Below, one piece after another: positions 1-9,162 of a DNA stretch of 64,000 nucleotides. The stretch spans positions 124,001 through 188,000 of the forward strand of contig NZ_LMKO01000025.1 of NCBI RefSeq assembly GCF_001421705.1. Reading direction: 5' to 3'. The notes under the pieces are model-generated. The model ran no database searches. It saw nothing but the letters and a program-made list of their open reading frames with translations, and was not told the DNA's origin. Each line of letters begins with the position of its first letter. The first letter of the stretch is position 1. The stretch comes from Xylophilus sp. Leaf220 (GTDB taxonomy: Bacteria > Pseudomonadota > Gammaproteobacteria > Burkholderiales > Burkholderiaceae_C). Both the position numbers and the translations under genes were made by a program.

Positions 1-2
1 CG

Positions 3-314
3 ATAGCGGCCCATCTGCATGTCCTCCTCCGCCGTATCACCGGGCGTGTCACGGACGTGGAATGGATGGCGGTGAACGACGATTACGCCCTGCACATCAA
101 GAACTACTCGGCGCAGAAGGCCGCCGAGACCGCCCGCCCCGAATTGGTCGAGTGGGCCGACAAGCTTTTCATCGACGCCAAAACCGCGGCCGTGGCTCCC
201 AATGCCCGGAGCGCCGGACCGCTGAGCGATGGCGCTGACCGTCCAGCCGAAGCGCCCATCCTGCGCGGCCGCACCGAGAAGAGCCAGAAGTATGTCGGGG
301 GCTTGAGGATGTGA
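3..314 (+). CDS. C-terminal part of a conserved hypothetical protein (5' end outside window)
   Basis: An open frame runs in from the left edge without a stop and ends in TGA at 312-314, so only the last 103 residues are visible. An internal ATG at 57 exists, but coding-like sequence continues upstream of it (LHVLLRRITGRVTD, then EWMAVNDDYALHI), so I treat the gene as truncated by the window. The start of the visible part resembles the ends of uncharacterised Burkholderiales proteins I recall. The rest is rich in Ala and Pro and looks disordered. No catalytic motif is visible and I assign no function. It converges with the methyltransferase gene on the other strand, 18 bp away, with no clear terminator between them. 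Confidence 0.6.
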   Translation: MAAHLHVLLRRITGRVTDVEWMAVNDDYALHIKNYSAQKAAETARPELVEWADKLFIDAKTAAVAPNARSAGPLSDGADRPAEAPILRGRTEKSQKYVGGLRM

Positions 315-332
315 GTGCCGGCGTGCGCGGCG

Positions 333-1304
333 TCAGGCTTCGGTTGAGGGCGGCGCCTCCCCTGGCGGATCCAGCGGCGGCGCGCGATACACCAGCACCT
401 TGAGCGACCGCTCCTCCGACACGTCGGCGAAGACCGGCGGATTGGCCAGCCGTTCGACGAAGGCCAATTCCGGCGCCAGCGCACGCATCTGGTCCTGTAG
501 GAACGCCGTTCCCAACTCGGGCGCGTTGAGGCACAGCAGCACATGGCCGTCGGGCTCCAGCAGGTCGGGCAGGCGCCTGATCAGCCGGGCATAGTCCTTC
601 GTCGCGACGAAGCTGCCCTTCTGGTAGCTGGGCGGATCGACGATCACCAGGCCATAAGGGCCGGAACGGTTGATCTTTCCCCACGAACTGAACAGATCGT
701 GCGGCAGGAAGCTGGCGTTGGCCATGACCGCGTTGGCGCGGTGGTTCTGCTGGCCGATGCCGAGCGCGCCCTGGCTCATGTCGAGGTTGGTCACCTGCCG
801 GGCGCCGGCCTGCAGGGCGACGACCGAGAAGGCGCAGGTGTAGGCGAACAGGTTCAGCACCCGCACCCGCGACCGGGTGTTCGCCCGTGCCGCGACGTAT
901 TCCTGCACCCACCGCCTGCCGGCTGCCATGTCCAGGAACAGTCCGTGGTTCTGGCCCTTGCCGACATGGACGCGGTAGCGCGCCCCGGCTTCGGTGACCC
1001 AATGCGGATCGGGCACCGTACCGGCCATGGTCCGGGTGTCGCTCCGGCCTTCGTGGCGGCACTGGAACACCCAGTTCAGCGGCGCGCCGGGCGACAGCTG
1101 CTGCCACCGTTGCTCCAGCGCGGCGTCCACGCGCGCCAACGCGTCTTCTGCGATCGGCTGGAAGCTGGTCAGCACCCAGACCGGCGCAAAGAAATCGAGC
1201 GAGAGATGCGTGCAACCGGGATGCAGCCCGCCGCGGCCATGGAAGATGCGTTCCGCGTCGGTGGGCAGGGGCATCGTGGCGATGGCGTCTAGCAGGGCTT
1301 GCAT
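333..1304 (-). CDS. Class I SAM-dependent methyltransferase, RlmI-like
   Basis: 323-residue methyltransferase of the RlmI/Methyltrans_SAM family, which methylates rRNA or related RNA in characterised members; the substrate here is not shown. The SAM-binding strand appears as LNLFAYTCAFS around residues 150-160, followed by an acidic residue (NLDMS). The catalytic motif IV is IVDPPSY near 221-227, the DPPxY/F type used by base methyltransferases. There is no obvious N-terminal PUA domain like that of E. coli RlmI, so this is the shorter form. I chose the ATG at 1302-1304 because the 50 codons upstream encode Pro/Cys-rich sequence unlike the family. No strong ribosome binding site precedes it. 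Confidence 0.85.
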   Translation of the reverse strand: MQALLDAIATMPLPTDAERIFHGRGGLHPGCTHLSLDFFAPVWVLTSFQPIAEDALARVDAALEQRWQQLSPGAPLNWVFQCRHEGRSDTRTMAGTVPDPHWVTEAGARYRVHVGKGQNHGLFLDMAAGRRWVQEYVAARANTRSRVRVLNLFAYTCAFSVVALQAGARQVTNLDMSQGALGIGQQNHRANAVMANASFLPHDLFSSWGKINRSGPYGLVIVDPPSYQKGSFVATKDYARLIRRLPDLLEPDGHVLLCLNAPELGTAFLQDQMRALAPELAFVERLANPPVFADVSEERSLKVLVYRAPPLDPPGEAPPSTEA

Positions 1305-1439
1305 GGGAGTTGGAGGTCGGCAGGGCGGGGGGATAGGCCAGGGCAGGCCAGGGCAGGGCCGCGATTGTGTCGCACCGGAGCACAGGTAGGACATTTCGCC
1401 CTGCGATAAAGCGCCGCCGGAAGGCCGCAATCGCCAATA

Positions 1440-1808
1440 ATGCGGGCCATGCACCTTCTGCGCACCTCCTCGTTACTGGCCCGCCTGGCCCTGGCGTGGT
1501 TCGTGATGACCTTGTGCGTCGCCGGTGCCTCGCCGGTGGTCCATCCGGTGGCGATGGAGATCGTCTGCGCCGCTGGCGGCAGCGTGAAGGTCGTCGTCAC
1601 CAGCGACGACGGCACGGCGGTGGAGGTCGGGCAGCACGCGCTCGATTGTTCGCTCTGCTTCGCGGCCACGGTGCCGTTCACGGAAACCGGGGCTTTGCCG
1701 GAGGTGCCCCAGCCCCTGGCCCATGCGCTGCAGCCGATCGCCGCTGCGCACATCGCCGCCCTGGTCGGCGCGCCGCTGCCGGCCCGCGGGCCCCCCGCGC
1801 GAGCCTGA
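1440..1808 (+). CDS. DUF2946 family small exported protein
   Basis: 122 residues with an N-terminal hydrophobic signal or anchor segment (about 10-30), then a short extracytoplasmic part with His35, Cys43 and a CxxC pair (Cys70, Cys73 in DCSLC). This layout fits the DUF2946 family, whose genes are often found next to TonB receptors and copper-handling genes. The Cys and His residues suggest metal binding, which is inference. It lies 306 bp upstream of the TonB receptor gene on the same strand and probably belongs to the same metal-uptake group. The start could also be the ATG at 1449. The C-terminal 30 residues are Ala/Pro-rich. Confidence 0.65.
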   Translation: MRAMHLLRTSSLLARLALAWFVMTLCVAGASPVVHPVAMEIVCAAGGSVKVVVTSDDGTAVEVGQHALDCSLCFAATVPFTETGALPEVPQPLAHALQPIAAAHIAALVGAPLPARGPPARA

Positions 1809-2114
1809 CGCCCGGCATCGCGTCCTCCGGACCAGGCCCCGAATGCGGGCCGGTCCTCGGAAACCCCGCCATCCCGCGACGCGGTCCTCTCGCCGTGGCA
1901 CGCTGCCGCAAGTGACCGGGCCGTCGCCGCAACCCATCGGCAGCGTGCGGTAACGGCGGCGTTGCGCCCTGCGGGCGGGGCGCCGACGATCCGCGTCGGT
2001 AGTTACGGCTGCGATTCCTTCTCTCGGCGGCAGTGCGCACGGTCACGCGGCACGCCTCCGATCCCTTTTCCCGAGGCCCCGGCGCATGTCCGTGGGTCCT
2101 TCACCGGCGCCACC
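1809..2114 (+). other. Non-coding gap between DUF2946 gene and TonB receptor gene
   Basis: 306 bp with no convincing gene. Part of it (from 1962) stays open in the receptor frame, but the encoded residues are Arg/Gly/Pro-rich and precede a good signal peptide, so I leave them out. I looked for a Fur-like AT-rich operator and for cobalamin riboswitch elements and saw neither. The only clear structure is short GC-rich inverted repeats. Confidence 0.4.
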
Positions 2115-4298
2115 ATGCCTTCGAACCATCACTCCCCGCATCCGCTCGCACTGGCCCTGGGGCTGACCTGCACAGCCGCCGCGATCGGTATCCCCGCCCA
2201 TGCGCAGCCCGCCACCGGTGCGGCGCTGCCCACCGTCGTCGTCTCCGACTCGGTGCCGATCCCCAACGGCGTGCTCGACCTCGACACGCCGAGCGACACC
2301 GGCAGCCGCCTGGGCCTTACGCCGCGCGAGACGCCGGCCACGGTCACGGTCGTCGACCGGGCCACGATCGACGCGCGCGGCGCCCAGGACACGCAGGAGA
2401 TCCTGCGCGCCATCCCGGGAGTCACCGCCCACAACGCGCCGGGCAGCATCGGTGTGAGCTACCGCGGCTTCAACAGCGGCTCGATCGGCCAGATGTTCAA
2501 CGGCGTCAACCTGCAGTACTCGATCGCGGCACGGCCGGTGGACAGCTGGATCTACGACCGGGTCGAGGCGATCGGCGGGCCGTCGAGCTTTCTTTTCGGC
2601 TCGGGCGCGGTGGGGGGATCGTTCAACTACATCACCAAGCTGGCCGTGCGGCGCGACATATCCGAAGCGCAACTGCGGCTCGGCAGCTACGGGCTCAAGG
2701 AAGCCTCGTTCGGCCTCAACCGCCGCGTGGCCGGCGACGGGTCCGGCGCCGGCGACCACTACGCCCGCATCGACCTGAACCACCGCGAGGCCGGCGGCTG
2801 GACCGACGGCACCCGCAGCCGCTCCACCCAGCTCGCCGCCTCGCTGCTGTTGGACCTGGGCCGCGGCTGGACCCACACGCTGGCCTACGAATTCCAGGAC
2901 GAGCAGGTCGACCGGCCCTATTGGGGTACGCCGGTGCTTAATCCCGCGGTCGGCAGGCTACGGGTGGACGAGGGCACCCGCTTCAAGAACTACAACAGCA
3001 CCGACGGCGTGTACGCGCAGCGGGTGCAGTGGCTGCGCTCGCTGACCACCTGGCGGGCGAGCGATGCGCTGCAGTTCCAGAACACCTTCTATGCCTACGA
3101 CGCCCTGCGCGACTACCGCAACGTGGAGACCTACCGCTTCAATGCGGCCAACACCGCGGTGATCCGCTCCAGCGCGCTGCTGCAGCGGCACGACCAGCAA
3201 CTGGTCGGCGACCGGATCGACGGCACCTACAAGGGGCGGCTGGCCGGCCTGCGCAGCGACTGGTCCTTCGGGCTCGATGTGAGCGTCAACCGGCAGACCC
3301 GGTTCCCCAACAGCCTCGCCACCACGGTGAGCACGGTCGACCCGTACCGCTTCGGCACCGAGCGCTTCTTCGACATCCCCGGCATGTCGCCGGGCTTCAG
3401 ACCCGACCGCGACAACAGGATCACCACCGCCGCGCTGTATCTGGAGAACCGCACCGCACTGCTCCCCGCGCTGAACCTGGTGACCGCCGCGCGCCACGAG
3501 CGGATCGACCTCGACCTGACCAACCGCCGCGAAGTCACCGCCGCCGCCCCGGCGAGCTTCGCCCGCGGCTACGCGCCCACCACCGGCCGCATCGGCCTGG
3601 TGTGGGACGTGGCGCCCGGTGCCAGCGCCTATGCGCAGTATGCGACGGCCGCCGATCCGCCGTCGGGCATCCTCTCGACCGCATCGTTCGCCGACGTGCG
3701 CAACAACAGCGCGCTGACGACCGGCCGCCAGGCCGAGGTCGGGACCAAGCTCGATTTCTGGCAGGGCAAGGGCACGGCGACGCTCGCGGTGTACGACATC
3801 GTCCGCAAGAACGTGGCCTCGCAGGATCCGGCCAACAGCGCGCTGACAGTGCTGGCCGGCCGGCAATCGTCCCGCGGCGCGGAACTGGCGGTGGGGGTGC
3901 AGCCGAGCCGGCGCTGGTCGGTGCAGGCCAACCTGGCCTATGTCGATGCGAAGTACGACAGCTTCCGGCAGGGCGGCCTGGTGCTGGACGGGAAGACGCC
4001 GGTCAACACGCCGCGCACCGTGGCCAACCTCTGGACGTCCTACGCATTCACCCCGGCGTGGGAGGCGACCGTCGGCATCCGCCGCGTCGGCCAAGTCTAC
4101 GCGGATGCGGCCAACACGCAGTACTGGCCGGCCTATGCGCTGCTGGACCTGGGCCTGCGCTACCAGGTGAGCCGCAGTGTGTCGCTGGTCGGCCGGCTGC
4201 GCAACGCGACCGACCGGGTGTACGCCGCCAACGTCGGCACCCAGGCCTACCTGGGCGCGCCCCGCACTGCGGACATCGCGCTGCGCGTGGCGTTCTGA
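2115..4298 (+). CDS. TonB-dependent siderophore/metal receptor
   Basis: 727-residue outer-membrane receptor that would import a metal chelate using TonB energy. The chosen ATG gives a clean signal peptide ending AHA near residue 30. A TonB-box-like stretch (TVVVSDS) follows, then the plug domain (about 70-180) with typical sequence such as RETPATVTVVDRATI, IPGVTA, YRGF and an RVEAIGGPSSFLFG segment. The remainder is a 22-stranded-barrel-type domain rich in alternating aromatic residues, ending in Phe (ALRVAF), as outer-membrane proteins need for BAM assembly. Its plug resembles ferric-siderophore receptors, but the ligand cannot be read from sequence. The PepSY-membrane-protein gene starts 15 bp downstream, so the two are probably co-transcribed. 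Confidence 0.9.
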   Translation: MPSNHHSPHPLALALGLTCTAAAIGIPAHAQPATGAALPTVVVSDSVPIPNGVLDLDTPSDTGSRLGLTPRETPATVTVVDRATIDARGAQDTQEILRAIPGVTAHNAPGSIGVSYRGFNSGSIGQMFNGVNLQYSIAARPVDSWIYDRVEAIGGPSSFLFGSGAVGGSFNYITKLAVRRDISEAQLRLGSYGLKEASFGLNRRVAGDGSGAGDHYARIDLNHREAGGWTDGTRSRSTQLAASLLLDLGRGWTHTLAYEFQDEQVDRPYWGTPVLNPAVGRLRVDEGTRFKNYNSTDGVYAQRVQWLRSLTTWRASDALQFQNTFYAYDALRDYRNVETYRFNAANTAVIRSSALLQRHDQQLVGDRIDGTYKGRLAGLRSDWSFGLDVSVNRQTRFPNSLATTVSTVDPYRFGTERFFDIPGMSPGFRPDRDNRITTAALYLENRTALLPALNLVTAARHERIDLDLTNRREVTAAAPASFARGYAPTTGRIGLVWDVAPGASAYAQYATAADPPSGILSTASFADVRNNSALTTGRQAEVGTKLDFWQGKGTATLAVYDIVRKNVASQDPANSALTVLAGRQSSRGAELAVGVQPSRRWSVQANLAYVDAKYDSFRQGGLVLDGKTPVNTPRTVANLWTSYAFTPAWEATVGIRRVGQVYADAANTQYWPAYALLDLGLRYQVSRSVSLVGRLRNATDRVYAANVGTQAYLGAPRTADIALRVAF

Positions 4299-4313
4299 GC
4301 GGCGGGGCATCCG

Positions 4314-5912
4314 ATGCGCACCCACGCCAAACGCTGGTTGTTCCTGGTCCACCGCTGGGTGGGCATCGTCGCCTGCGCGTTCTTCGCGATGTGGTTCGTC
4401 TCCGGCATGGTGATGATGTACGTGGGCTATCCCAAGCTCACCGAATCCGAACGGCTGGCGCACCTGCCGCCGCTCGACGCCGCGGCGCCGGTGCTGCCGC
4501 CCCTGCAGGCGCTGCGGGTGGCCGGCATCGGCGAGCCGGTCCGGGAGCTGCGGCTGGCGCAGGCCAGCGGCGGGCGCGCGGTCTATCTGGCGACGCCGTT
4601 GGCGCCAACCGTGGCCGCGCCCGGCATGTCGACTGCACGGGGCGCAGGCATCGTCGTCGTCATCGACGCCCTGACCGGCGAGCGACTGCCCGCGGTGGAT
4701 GCGCCGCGCGCCCTGGCCACGGCGGCCACCTATGCCGGGCCGGGCGTCGGCCTGCGGTACGAGGGCACGATCGACGAAGACGCCTTCACCCATTCGCGCG
4801 GCCTGGACGCCCATCGGCCGCTGCACCGGGTGCAGCTGGCGGACGCCGATGCGACGCTGCTCTACATCTCCGGCCAGACCGGCGAGGTGGTGCGCGATGC
4901 GCCGCGGGCCGAGCGGCTCTGGAACTACGTCGGCACCTGGATCCACTGGCTGTACCCGCTGCGCGGCACCGTTTTCGACGGCTACTGGGCGGCGATCGTC
5001 GACGGGCTCTCGATCCTCGGCATCGCCGCGGCGGTCACCGGCACGGTGGTCGGCCTGCTGCGCTGGCGCTTCCGGCAGCCCTACCGCAGCGGAGCCCGTT
5101 CGCCGTACCAGGGCCGCGCGATGCGCTGGCACCATGTGGCGGGCCTGCTGTTCGCGCTGACGACGATCACCTGGATCTTCAGCGGCCTGATGTCGATGAA
5201 CCCGTGGAAGATCTTCGACAGCGGCGCGCCGCCGTTGCGCACCGAGGGGCTGCAGGGCGGCGCGCTGTCGTGGTCGGCGGAGGATGCGACGCCGCAGGCA
5301 CTGCTGGCAGCCGCGGGCCCCGGCGTGCGGGAGCTACGCTGGATGCGCATCCTCGGCCGCACCACCGCGCTGGCGCAAGGTGTCCAGGGGAGGCCGGCGC
5401 TGCTCGACACGGCCGACGCCGCGCCGCGCACGCTCGATGCGGAAATGGTGCGCGCGGCGGCGTCGCAACTCCTGCGGGCCCCGGTCGCGCGCATCGACCG
5501 GCTCGACGCCCACGACCTCTACTACTACAGCCGCGAGGCGCACACCATGACCGGCGGCACCGACCGGCCGCTGCCGGCTCTCCGCGTGGTCTTCGCCGAC
5601 ACCCATGCGACCTGGGTGCACGTCGATCCGCTCACCGGCGGGGTCCTGGGCCGCACCGACAGCCACCGCCGCACCAGCCGGTGGCTGTTCGCGATGCTGC
5701 ACAGCTGGGACTGGCTGCCGCTGCTGGACCGGCGGCCGGCGTGGGACGTCGTGCTGCTGGTCCTGAGCCTGGGCGGGACCGCCCTCAGCCTGACCGGCGT
5801 GGTGATCGGATGGCGCAGGCTGGGGACCAAACTGCGCAGCATTCGGTCACCCGGGGCGCAGTGGGCGGAGAACGAGGCGACCCCAGCCGCGCCTGCCGTG
5901 GCGCGTCGCTGA
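4314..5912 (+). CDS. PepSY-associated transmembrane protein (PiuB-like)
   Basis: 532-residue inner-membrane protein of the PepSY_TM family. The first membrane segment (about 12-40) carries the family's hallmark HRWVGI and is followed by a large periplasmic loop. More membrane segments appear around 225-250, 280-300 and 480-505, in the usual arrangement. Family members beside TonB receptors are thought to act as inner-membrane ferric-siderophore reductases or accessory proteins; conserved His residues in the helices support haem or metal use. The position 15 bp after the receptor gene fits that role. No 3' terminator is visible before the convergent CHASE3 gene. Confidence 0.85.
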   Translation: MRTHAKRWLFLVHRWVGIVACAFFAMWFVSGMVMMYVGYPKLTESERLAHLPPLDAAAPVLPPLQALRVAGIGEPVRELRLAQASGGRAVYLATPLAPTVAAPGMSTARGAGIVVVIDALTGERLPAVDAPRALATAATYAGPGVGLRYEGTIDEDAFTHSRGLDAHRPLHRVQLADADATLLYISGQTGEVVRDAPRAERLWNYVGTWIHWLYPLRGTVFDGYWAAIVDGLSILGIAAAVTGTVVGLLRWRFRQPYRSGARSPYQGRAMRWHHVAGLLFALTTITWIFSGLMSMNPWKIFDSGAPPLRTEGLQGGALSWSAEDATPQALLAAAGPGVRELRWMRILGRTTALAQGVQGRPALLDTADAAPRTLDAEMVRAAASQLLRAPVARIDRLDAHDLYYYSREAHTMTGGTDRPLPALRVVFADTHATWVHVDPLTGGVLGRTDSHRRTSRWLFAMLHSWDWLPLLDRRPAWDVVLLVLSLGGTALSLTGVVIGWRRLGTKLRSIRSPGAQWAENEATPAAPAVARR

Positions 5913-5944
5913 CAGGGTCAAGCGCCGCGTGGCCCGGCAGGCGC

Positions 5945-6703
5945 TCAGCGTCCGCTGAGCCCCATGCCCACCGGTGCCTTGCCCCGCTTGCGCATCTGCA
6001 TCAGCGTCACGGCCAGGCCGAGGCGGATCAGGATCGACAGCAGCGCGACGTACAGTCCGGTGTAGAGCAACTCGCGCTCCCGCTGTTGGGCGACCTGCTG
6101 GCGCTCCCGCAACAGCCGGTTCTCGGTGGCGACGATCTGGGCGACCTCGTCGCGCACCGCATCCATCAGTTGCTTGCCCTTGCCGGTGGCGATCACGGCG
6201 GCTGCGGCAGGGAAGCCGCTGGTGCGACGTGCCGCGACAGCCTTGCCCATTTCTTCGAGCTTCGCGTCCATCAGCGACTGCAAACGGTCCATCTGCGCCG
6301 CCTGGATCGCGCTGCCGACCAAGAGCTCGCGCAGCCGTGCGAAGGCCAATGGCGCATTGCCGATGGCGTTGCCGTACGGCGTCAGGTACTCGTCGTCGCC
6401 GGTGATCACGAAGCCGCGCTGGCCCGTCTCCGCATCCTGCAGCGAGATGAACAGCCGGTCGACCTCGCCCAGCACCTGGTAGGTGTAGTCGACGCGGTAA
6501 CGGCTCTCGACCAGTTGCTGGTGCAGGTGGTGCGAAAGATAGGCGCCGATCGCGATCACCATCGCCATCGGGACCGCGGAGACCACCGACCAGACCAGCA
6601 CCCGCCGCGGCGGTACCCGCCATCGACGCGCACGGGGCCAGCGAATGCCGGCGAAGCCCGGCGCGGAGGCAGAGGCGGGTGGGGACAGGGCGGAGTCGTT
6701 CAC
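5945..6703 (-). CDS. CHASE3-domain membrane protein lacking an output domain
   Basis: 252 residues: a basic N-terminus, a membrane segment at about 35-57, an extracytoplasmic helical CHASE3 sensor domain carrying the hallmark DAETGQRGFVITGD (90-103), a second membrane segment at about 212-234, and only a short basic cytoplasmic tail. CHASE3 domains normally feed a histidine kinase, cyclase or chemoreceptor module, and none is present here. The frame closes with a normal stop, and I saw no kinase or GGDEF remnant in the 30 bp before the convergent PepSY gene. It may pair with another protein or be a truncated sensor. Function unknown. Confidence 0.8.
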   Translation of the reverse strand: MNDSALSPPASASAPGFAGIRWPRARRWRVPPRRVLVWSVVSAVPMAMVIAIGAYLSHHLHQQLVESRYRVDYTYQVLGEVDRLFISLQDAETGQRGFVITGDDEYLTPYGNAIGNAPLAFARLRELLVGSAIQAAQMDRLQSLMDAKLEEMGKAVAARRTSGFPAAAAVIATGKGKQLMDAVRDEVAQIVATENRLLRERQQVAQQRERELLYTGLYVALLSILIRLGLAVTLMQMRKRGKAPVGMGLSGR

Positions 6704-6861
6704 GGTGGGTGGCGGGTCGGGCGGCGGAAAGGCGGTGCGAGGCGCATGCCTGGATGGCGGGAGCCTAGGGGGGCGGCCTGTGCCGGACAGCGAGAAGACC
6801 GCGTAACGTCTTGTAGGCGGCGCCTGGAACGGTGTCGGCTGCCGTCTACCGGGTAAAACTG

Positions 6862-6923
6862 ATTGCTATCGATTGGATAGCTAGAGGCCGGCGCAGGAAG
6901 CCGGCTGCCGGCCTTTTTCATCC
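6862..6923 (+). repeat. Two-hairpin intergenic repeat, copy R1
   Basis: Consensus strand is plus. The 17-nt module at 6865-6881 is GCTAT-CGATTGG-ATAGC. A GCCGGC-rich hairpin follows (GGCCGGC at about 6886 against GCCGGCC near 6907), then CTTTTTCATCC. It lies 48 bp beyond the stop of the minus-strand CYTH gene, antisense to it. The strong stem plus T-run could stop transcription moving rightwards. Confidence 0.85.
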
Positions 6924-6971
6924 ACATACTGGCGACGGTCGCCGCCGGCGATACAAAACGCGGCCAGCCCC

Positions 6972-7442
6972 TCAGCCGCCGTTGTTCCAGGTACGGAACG
7001 GACGCACCGCCAGGTTCGAATTGAAATACCGGGCATCGCCCGTGACCTCCGCACCCACCCAGTCGGGCAGGGCGAAGGCCTGGTCTTCCGATGCCAGTTC
7101 GATCTCCGCGACCACCAGCCCCGCGTTGTCGCCCTCGAACGCATCCACCTCCCAGGCCATGCCGGCGTGCACCACCACATGGCGCGTCTTCCGCACTACC
7201 GGCCCGTCGCACAGCAGCAGCATCGCCTCGGCATCGGCCAGCGGCACCGGGTATTCGAACTCGGCCCGGGTCGCGCCGACCGACACGCCCTTGATGGTGA
7301 GAAAGCCCTGGTCGCCCGCGATCCGAACCCGCACCGTGCGCGACTTGTCGCGGTTCAGGTAGCCCTGGCTGTAGCGGGTGCCGGGCGCGGTGCGCCAGGC
7401 GTCGCCTGTCACCAGGAACTTGCGTTCGATCTCGACGGCCAT
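6972..7442 (-). CDS. CYTH-domain phosphohydrolase/cyclase-like protein
   Basis: 156-residue single-domain CYTH protein. The N-terminus has the signature EIERKFLV at residues 4-11. Alternating charged strands of the tunnel fold follow: RTVRVRIAG, FLTIKG, EFEYPVPL, and near the C-terminus WEVDAF and VVAEIEL. Stand-alone bacterial CYTH proteins are mostly inorganic triphosphatases; class IV adenylate cyclases share the fold, so the activity is not settled by sequence. The gene lies 24 bp downstream of dctA on the same strand, so it may be read through from it, with no obvious functional link. Confidence 0.85.
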   Translation of the reverse strand: MAVEIERKFLVTGDAWRTAPGTRYSQGYLNRDKSRTVRVRIAGDQGFLTIKGVSVGATRAEFEYPVPLADAEAMLLLCDGPVVRKTRHVVVHAGMAWEVDAFEGDNAGLVVAEIELASEDQAFALPDWVGAEVTGDARYFNSNLAVRPFRTWNNGG

Positions 7443-7466
7443 GGTGGGTGTTCCGAACGGCGGCGC

Positions 7467-8777
7467 TCAGGGCGCGTCCGGGCCCTTGAGTTCTTCGACC
7501 GGCTCGTTGTTCAGCACCGCGCGCATCCGCTGTTCGTCGAGCTCGTCGGTCCATTTGGCGACGACGAGCGTCGCCACGCCGTTGCCGATCAGGTTGGTCA
7601 GCGCCCGCGCTTCCGACATGAAACGGTCGATGCCCAGGATCAGCGCCAGGCCGGCCACCGGCACGTGGCCGACGGCCGACAGCGTCGCGGCCAGCACGAT
7701 GAAGCCGCTGCCGGTGACACCCGCCGCGCCCTTGGAGGTGAGCAGCAGCACGGCCAGCAGCGTGATTTCCTGCACCAGGGTCATGTCGGTGTTGGTCGCC
7801 TGGGCGATGAAGACCGCCGCCATCGTCAGGTAGATCGAGGTGCCGTCGAGGTTGAACGAGTAGCCGGTCGGGATCACCAGTCCGACGCAGGTCTTCCTGG
7901 CGCCGAGCCGCTCCATCTTCTCCATCATCCGCGGCAGCACCGACTCGGAAGACGAGGTGCCCAGCACGATCAGCAGCTCTTCCCGGATGTACTTGATGAA
8001 CTTCCAGATGCTGAAGCCGTGGAACCGCGCGATCAGCCCCAGCACCACGAAGATGAACAGCAGGCAGGTGAGGTAGAACACGCCCATCAGCTTGCCGAGC
8101 GAGAACAGCGAGCCGACGCCGTACTTGCCGATGGTGAACGCCATCGCGCCGAAGGCACCGATCGGCGCCAGCTTCATGATGTAGTTGACGATCACGAAGA
8201 GCACGTGCGAGCCCTTCTCGATCACATCGAACACCAGCGTGCCGCGGCCGCCGAACCTGTGCAGCGCGAAGCCGAACAGCACCGCCAGCAGCAGCACCTG
8301 CAGGATCTCGCCCTTGGCGAACGCGTCGACGAAGGTGTTGGGGATGATGTTGAGCAGGAAATCGACCGTGCCCTGCATCTTGCCGGGGCCGGTGTAGGCG
8401 GCGATGGCCTTGGTGTCGAGCGTCGACGGATCGATGTTCATGCCGGCGCCGGGCTTGAACAGGTTGACCAGCACCAGGCCCACGATCAGCGCGATGGTGC
8501 TCACCACCTCGAAATACAGCAGCGCCAGGCCGCCGGTCTTGCCGACCTTCTTCATGTCCTCCATGCCGGCGATGCCGACCACCACCGTGCAGAAGATGAT
8601 CGGCGCGATGATCATCTTGATCAGCTTGATGAACCCGTCGCCCAGCGGCTTCATCGATTCGCCGACCTGCGGGTAGAAATGCCCGAGCAGCACGCCGATC
8701 ACCACCGCGGTGATGACCTGCACATAGAGCGAGCGGTAGAACGGCTTCTTGGTTGCCAGGGGTGGGGCAGTGGTCAT
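7467..8777 (-). CDS. dctA: C4-dicarboxylate:cation symporter DctA
   Basis: 436-residue inner-membrane secondary carrier of the DAACS (SLC1-like) family that takes up succinate, fumarate and malate. Visible marks are the serine-rich re-entrant motif [12 protein letters not shown], the [13 protein letters not shown] stretch that helps form the substrate and cation site, and the Gly-rich second re-entrant loop [15 protein letters not shown]. Length matches DctA (about 430). A Shine-Dalgarno-like GGAG lies ahead of the ATG. It diverges from the BMP gene across a 385-bp gap that must hold its promoter. No dctB/dctD sensor-regulator pair is present in the window. Confidence 0.95.
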   Translation of the reverse strand: MTTAPPLATKKPFYRSLYVQVITAVVIGVLLGHFYPQVGESMKPLGDGFIKLIKMIIAPIIFCTVVVGIAGMEDMKKVGKTGGLALLYFEVVSTIALIVGLVLVNLFKPGAGMNIDPSTLDTKAIAAYTGPGKMQGTVDFLLNIIPNTFVDAFAKGEILQVLLLAVLFGFALHRFGGRGTLVFDVIEKGSHVLFVIVNYIMKLAPIGAFGAMAFTIGKYGVGSLFSLGKLMGVFYLTCLLFIFVVLGLIARFHGFSIWKFIKYIREELLIVLGTSSSESVLPRMMEKMERLGARKTCVGLVIPTGYSFNLDGTSIYLTMAAVFIAQATNTDMTLVQEITLLAVLLLTSKGAAGVTGSGFIVLAATLSAVGHVPVAGLALILGIDRFMSEARALTNLIGNGVATLVVAKWTDELDEQRMRAVLNNEPVEELKGPDAP

Positions 8778-9162
8778 GGGAGGGCTCCAGGAAAAGACGG
8801 CAGCGCTGGCGCTTGTGGAAGGTATGGTGACGGCCAGCAGACAGGCACGCCGCCGCCCCGGTGGCGGTTGGCATGCGACCGGTAATGTAGTCGCCCGCCG
8901 TGCCGGCCGCCGGGGCCGGCGCGCCCGGTCGGCCGCGGCGGGAGGGATTGTCCGGCGGCCGCCCCTGCGGCGCGATGCTTTCTGGCTATCGAAAACTTAG
9001 CCTGCCCGCAGGGCGAATGCGTGCGGGATCGGGTAGGGCGCGCGTTCCCTTTGCGCATAGCCCGGCGCCGGCAGGGCCTGGGGCGCGTCGCTAGAATCGC
9101 GCTCCCGCGCCGGTGCCCCGCCTGCGCGGGTTTCCGTTTTCGGGGCCATGTAGAGGACCACC
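8778..9162. other. Divergent intergenic region between dctA and BMP-family gene
   Basis: 385 bp without a gene. It should contain the promoters of both flanking genes. Visible items are a -10-like TAGAAT at 9092-9097, a ribosome binding site AGAGGA at 9152-9157 ahead of the BMP gene, and a degenerate copy of the repeat module (GCTAT, seven bases, TTAGC) at 8985-9001. I could not pair the -10 with a good -35, and I see no clear sigma-54 site for dctA. Confidence 0.45.

Noticed and set aside
1809-2114. Possible cobalamin riboswitch or Fur box ahead of the TonB receptor
   Set aside because: I looked for the conserved cobalamin elements and for an AT-rich 19-bp palindrome and found neither.
3029-6856. 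1275-codon open frame on plus overlapping the TonB receptor, PepSY and CHASE3 genes
   Set aside because: It is Arg/Gly/Pro-rich with no motif and runs across three well-supported genes in other frames. High GC leaves few stop codons in such frames.
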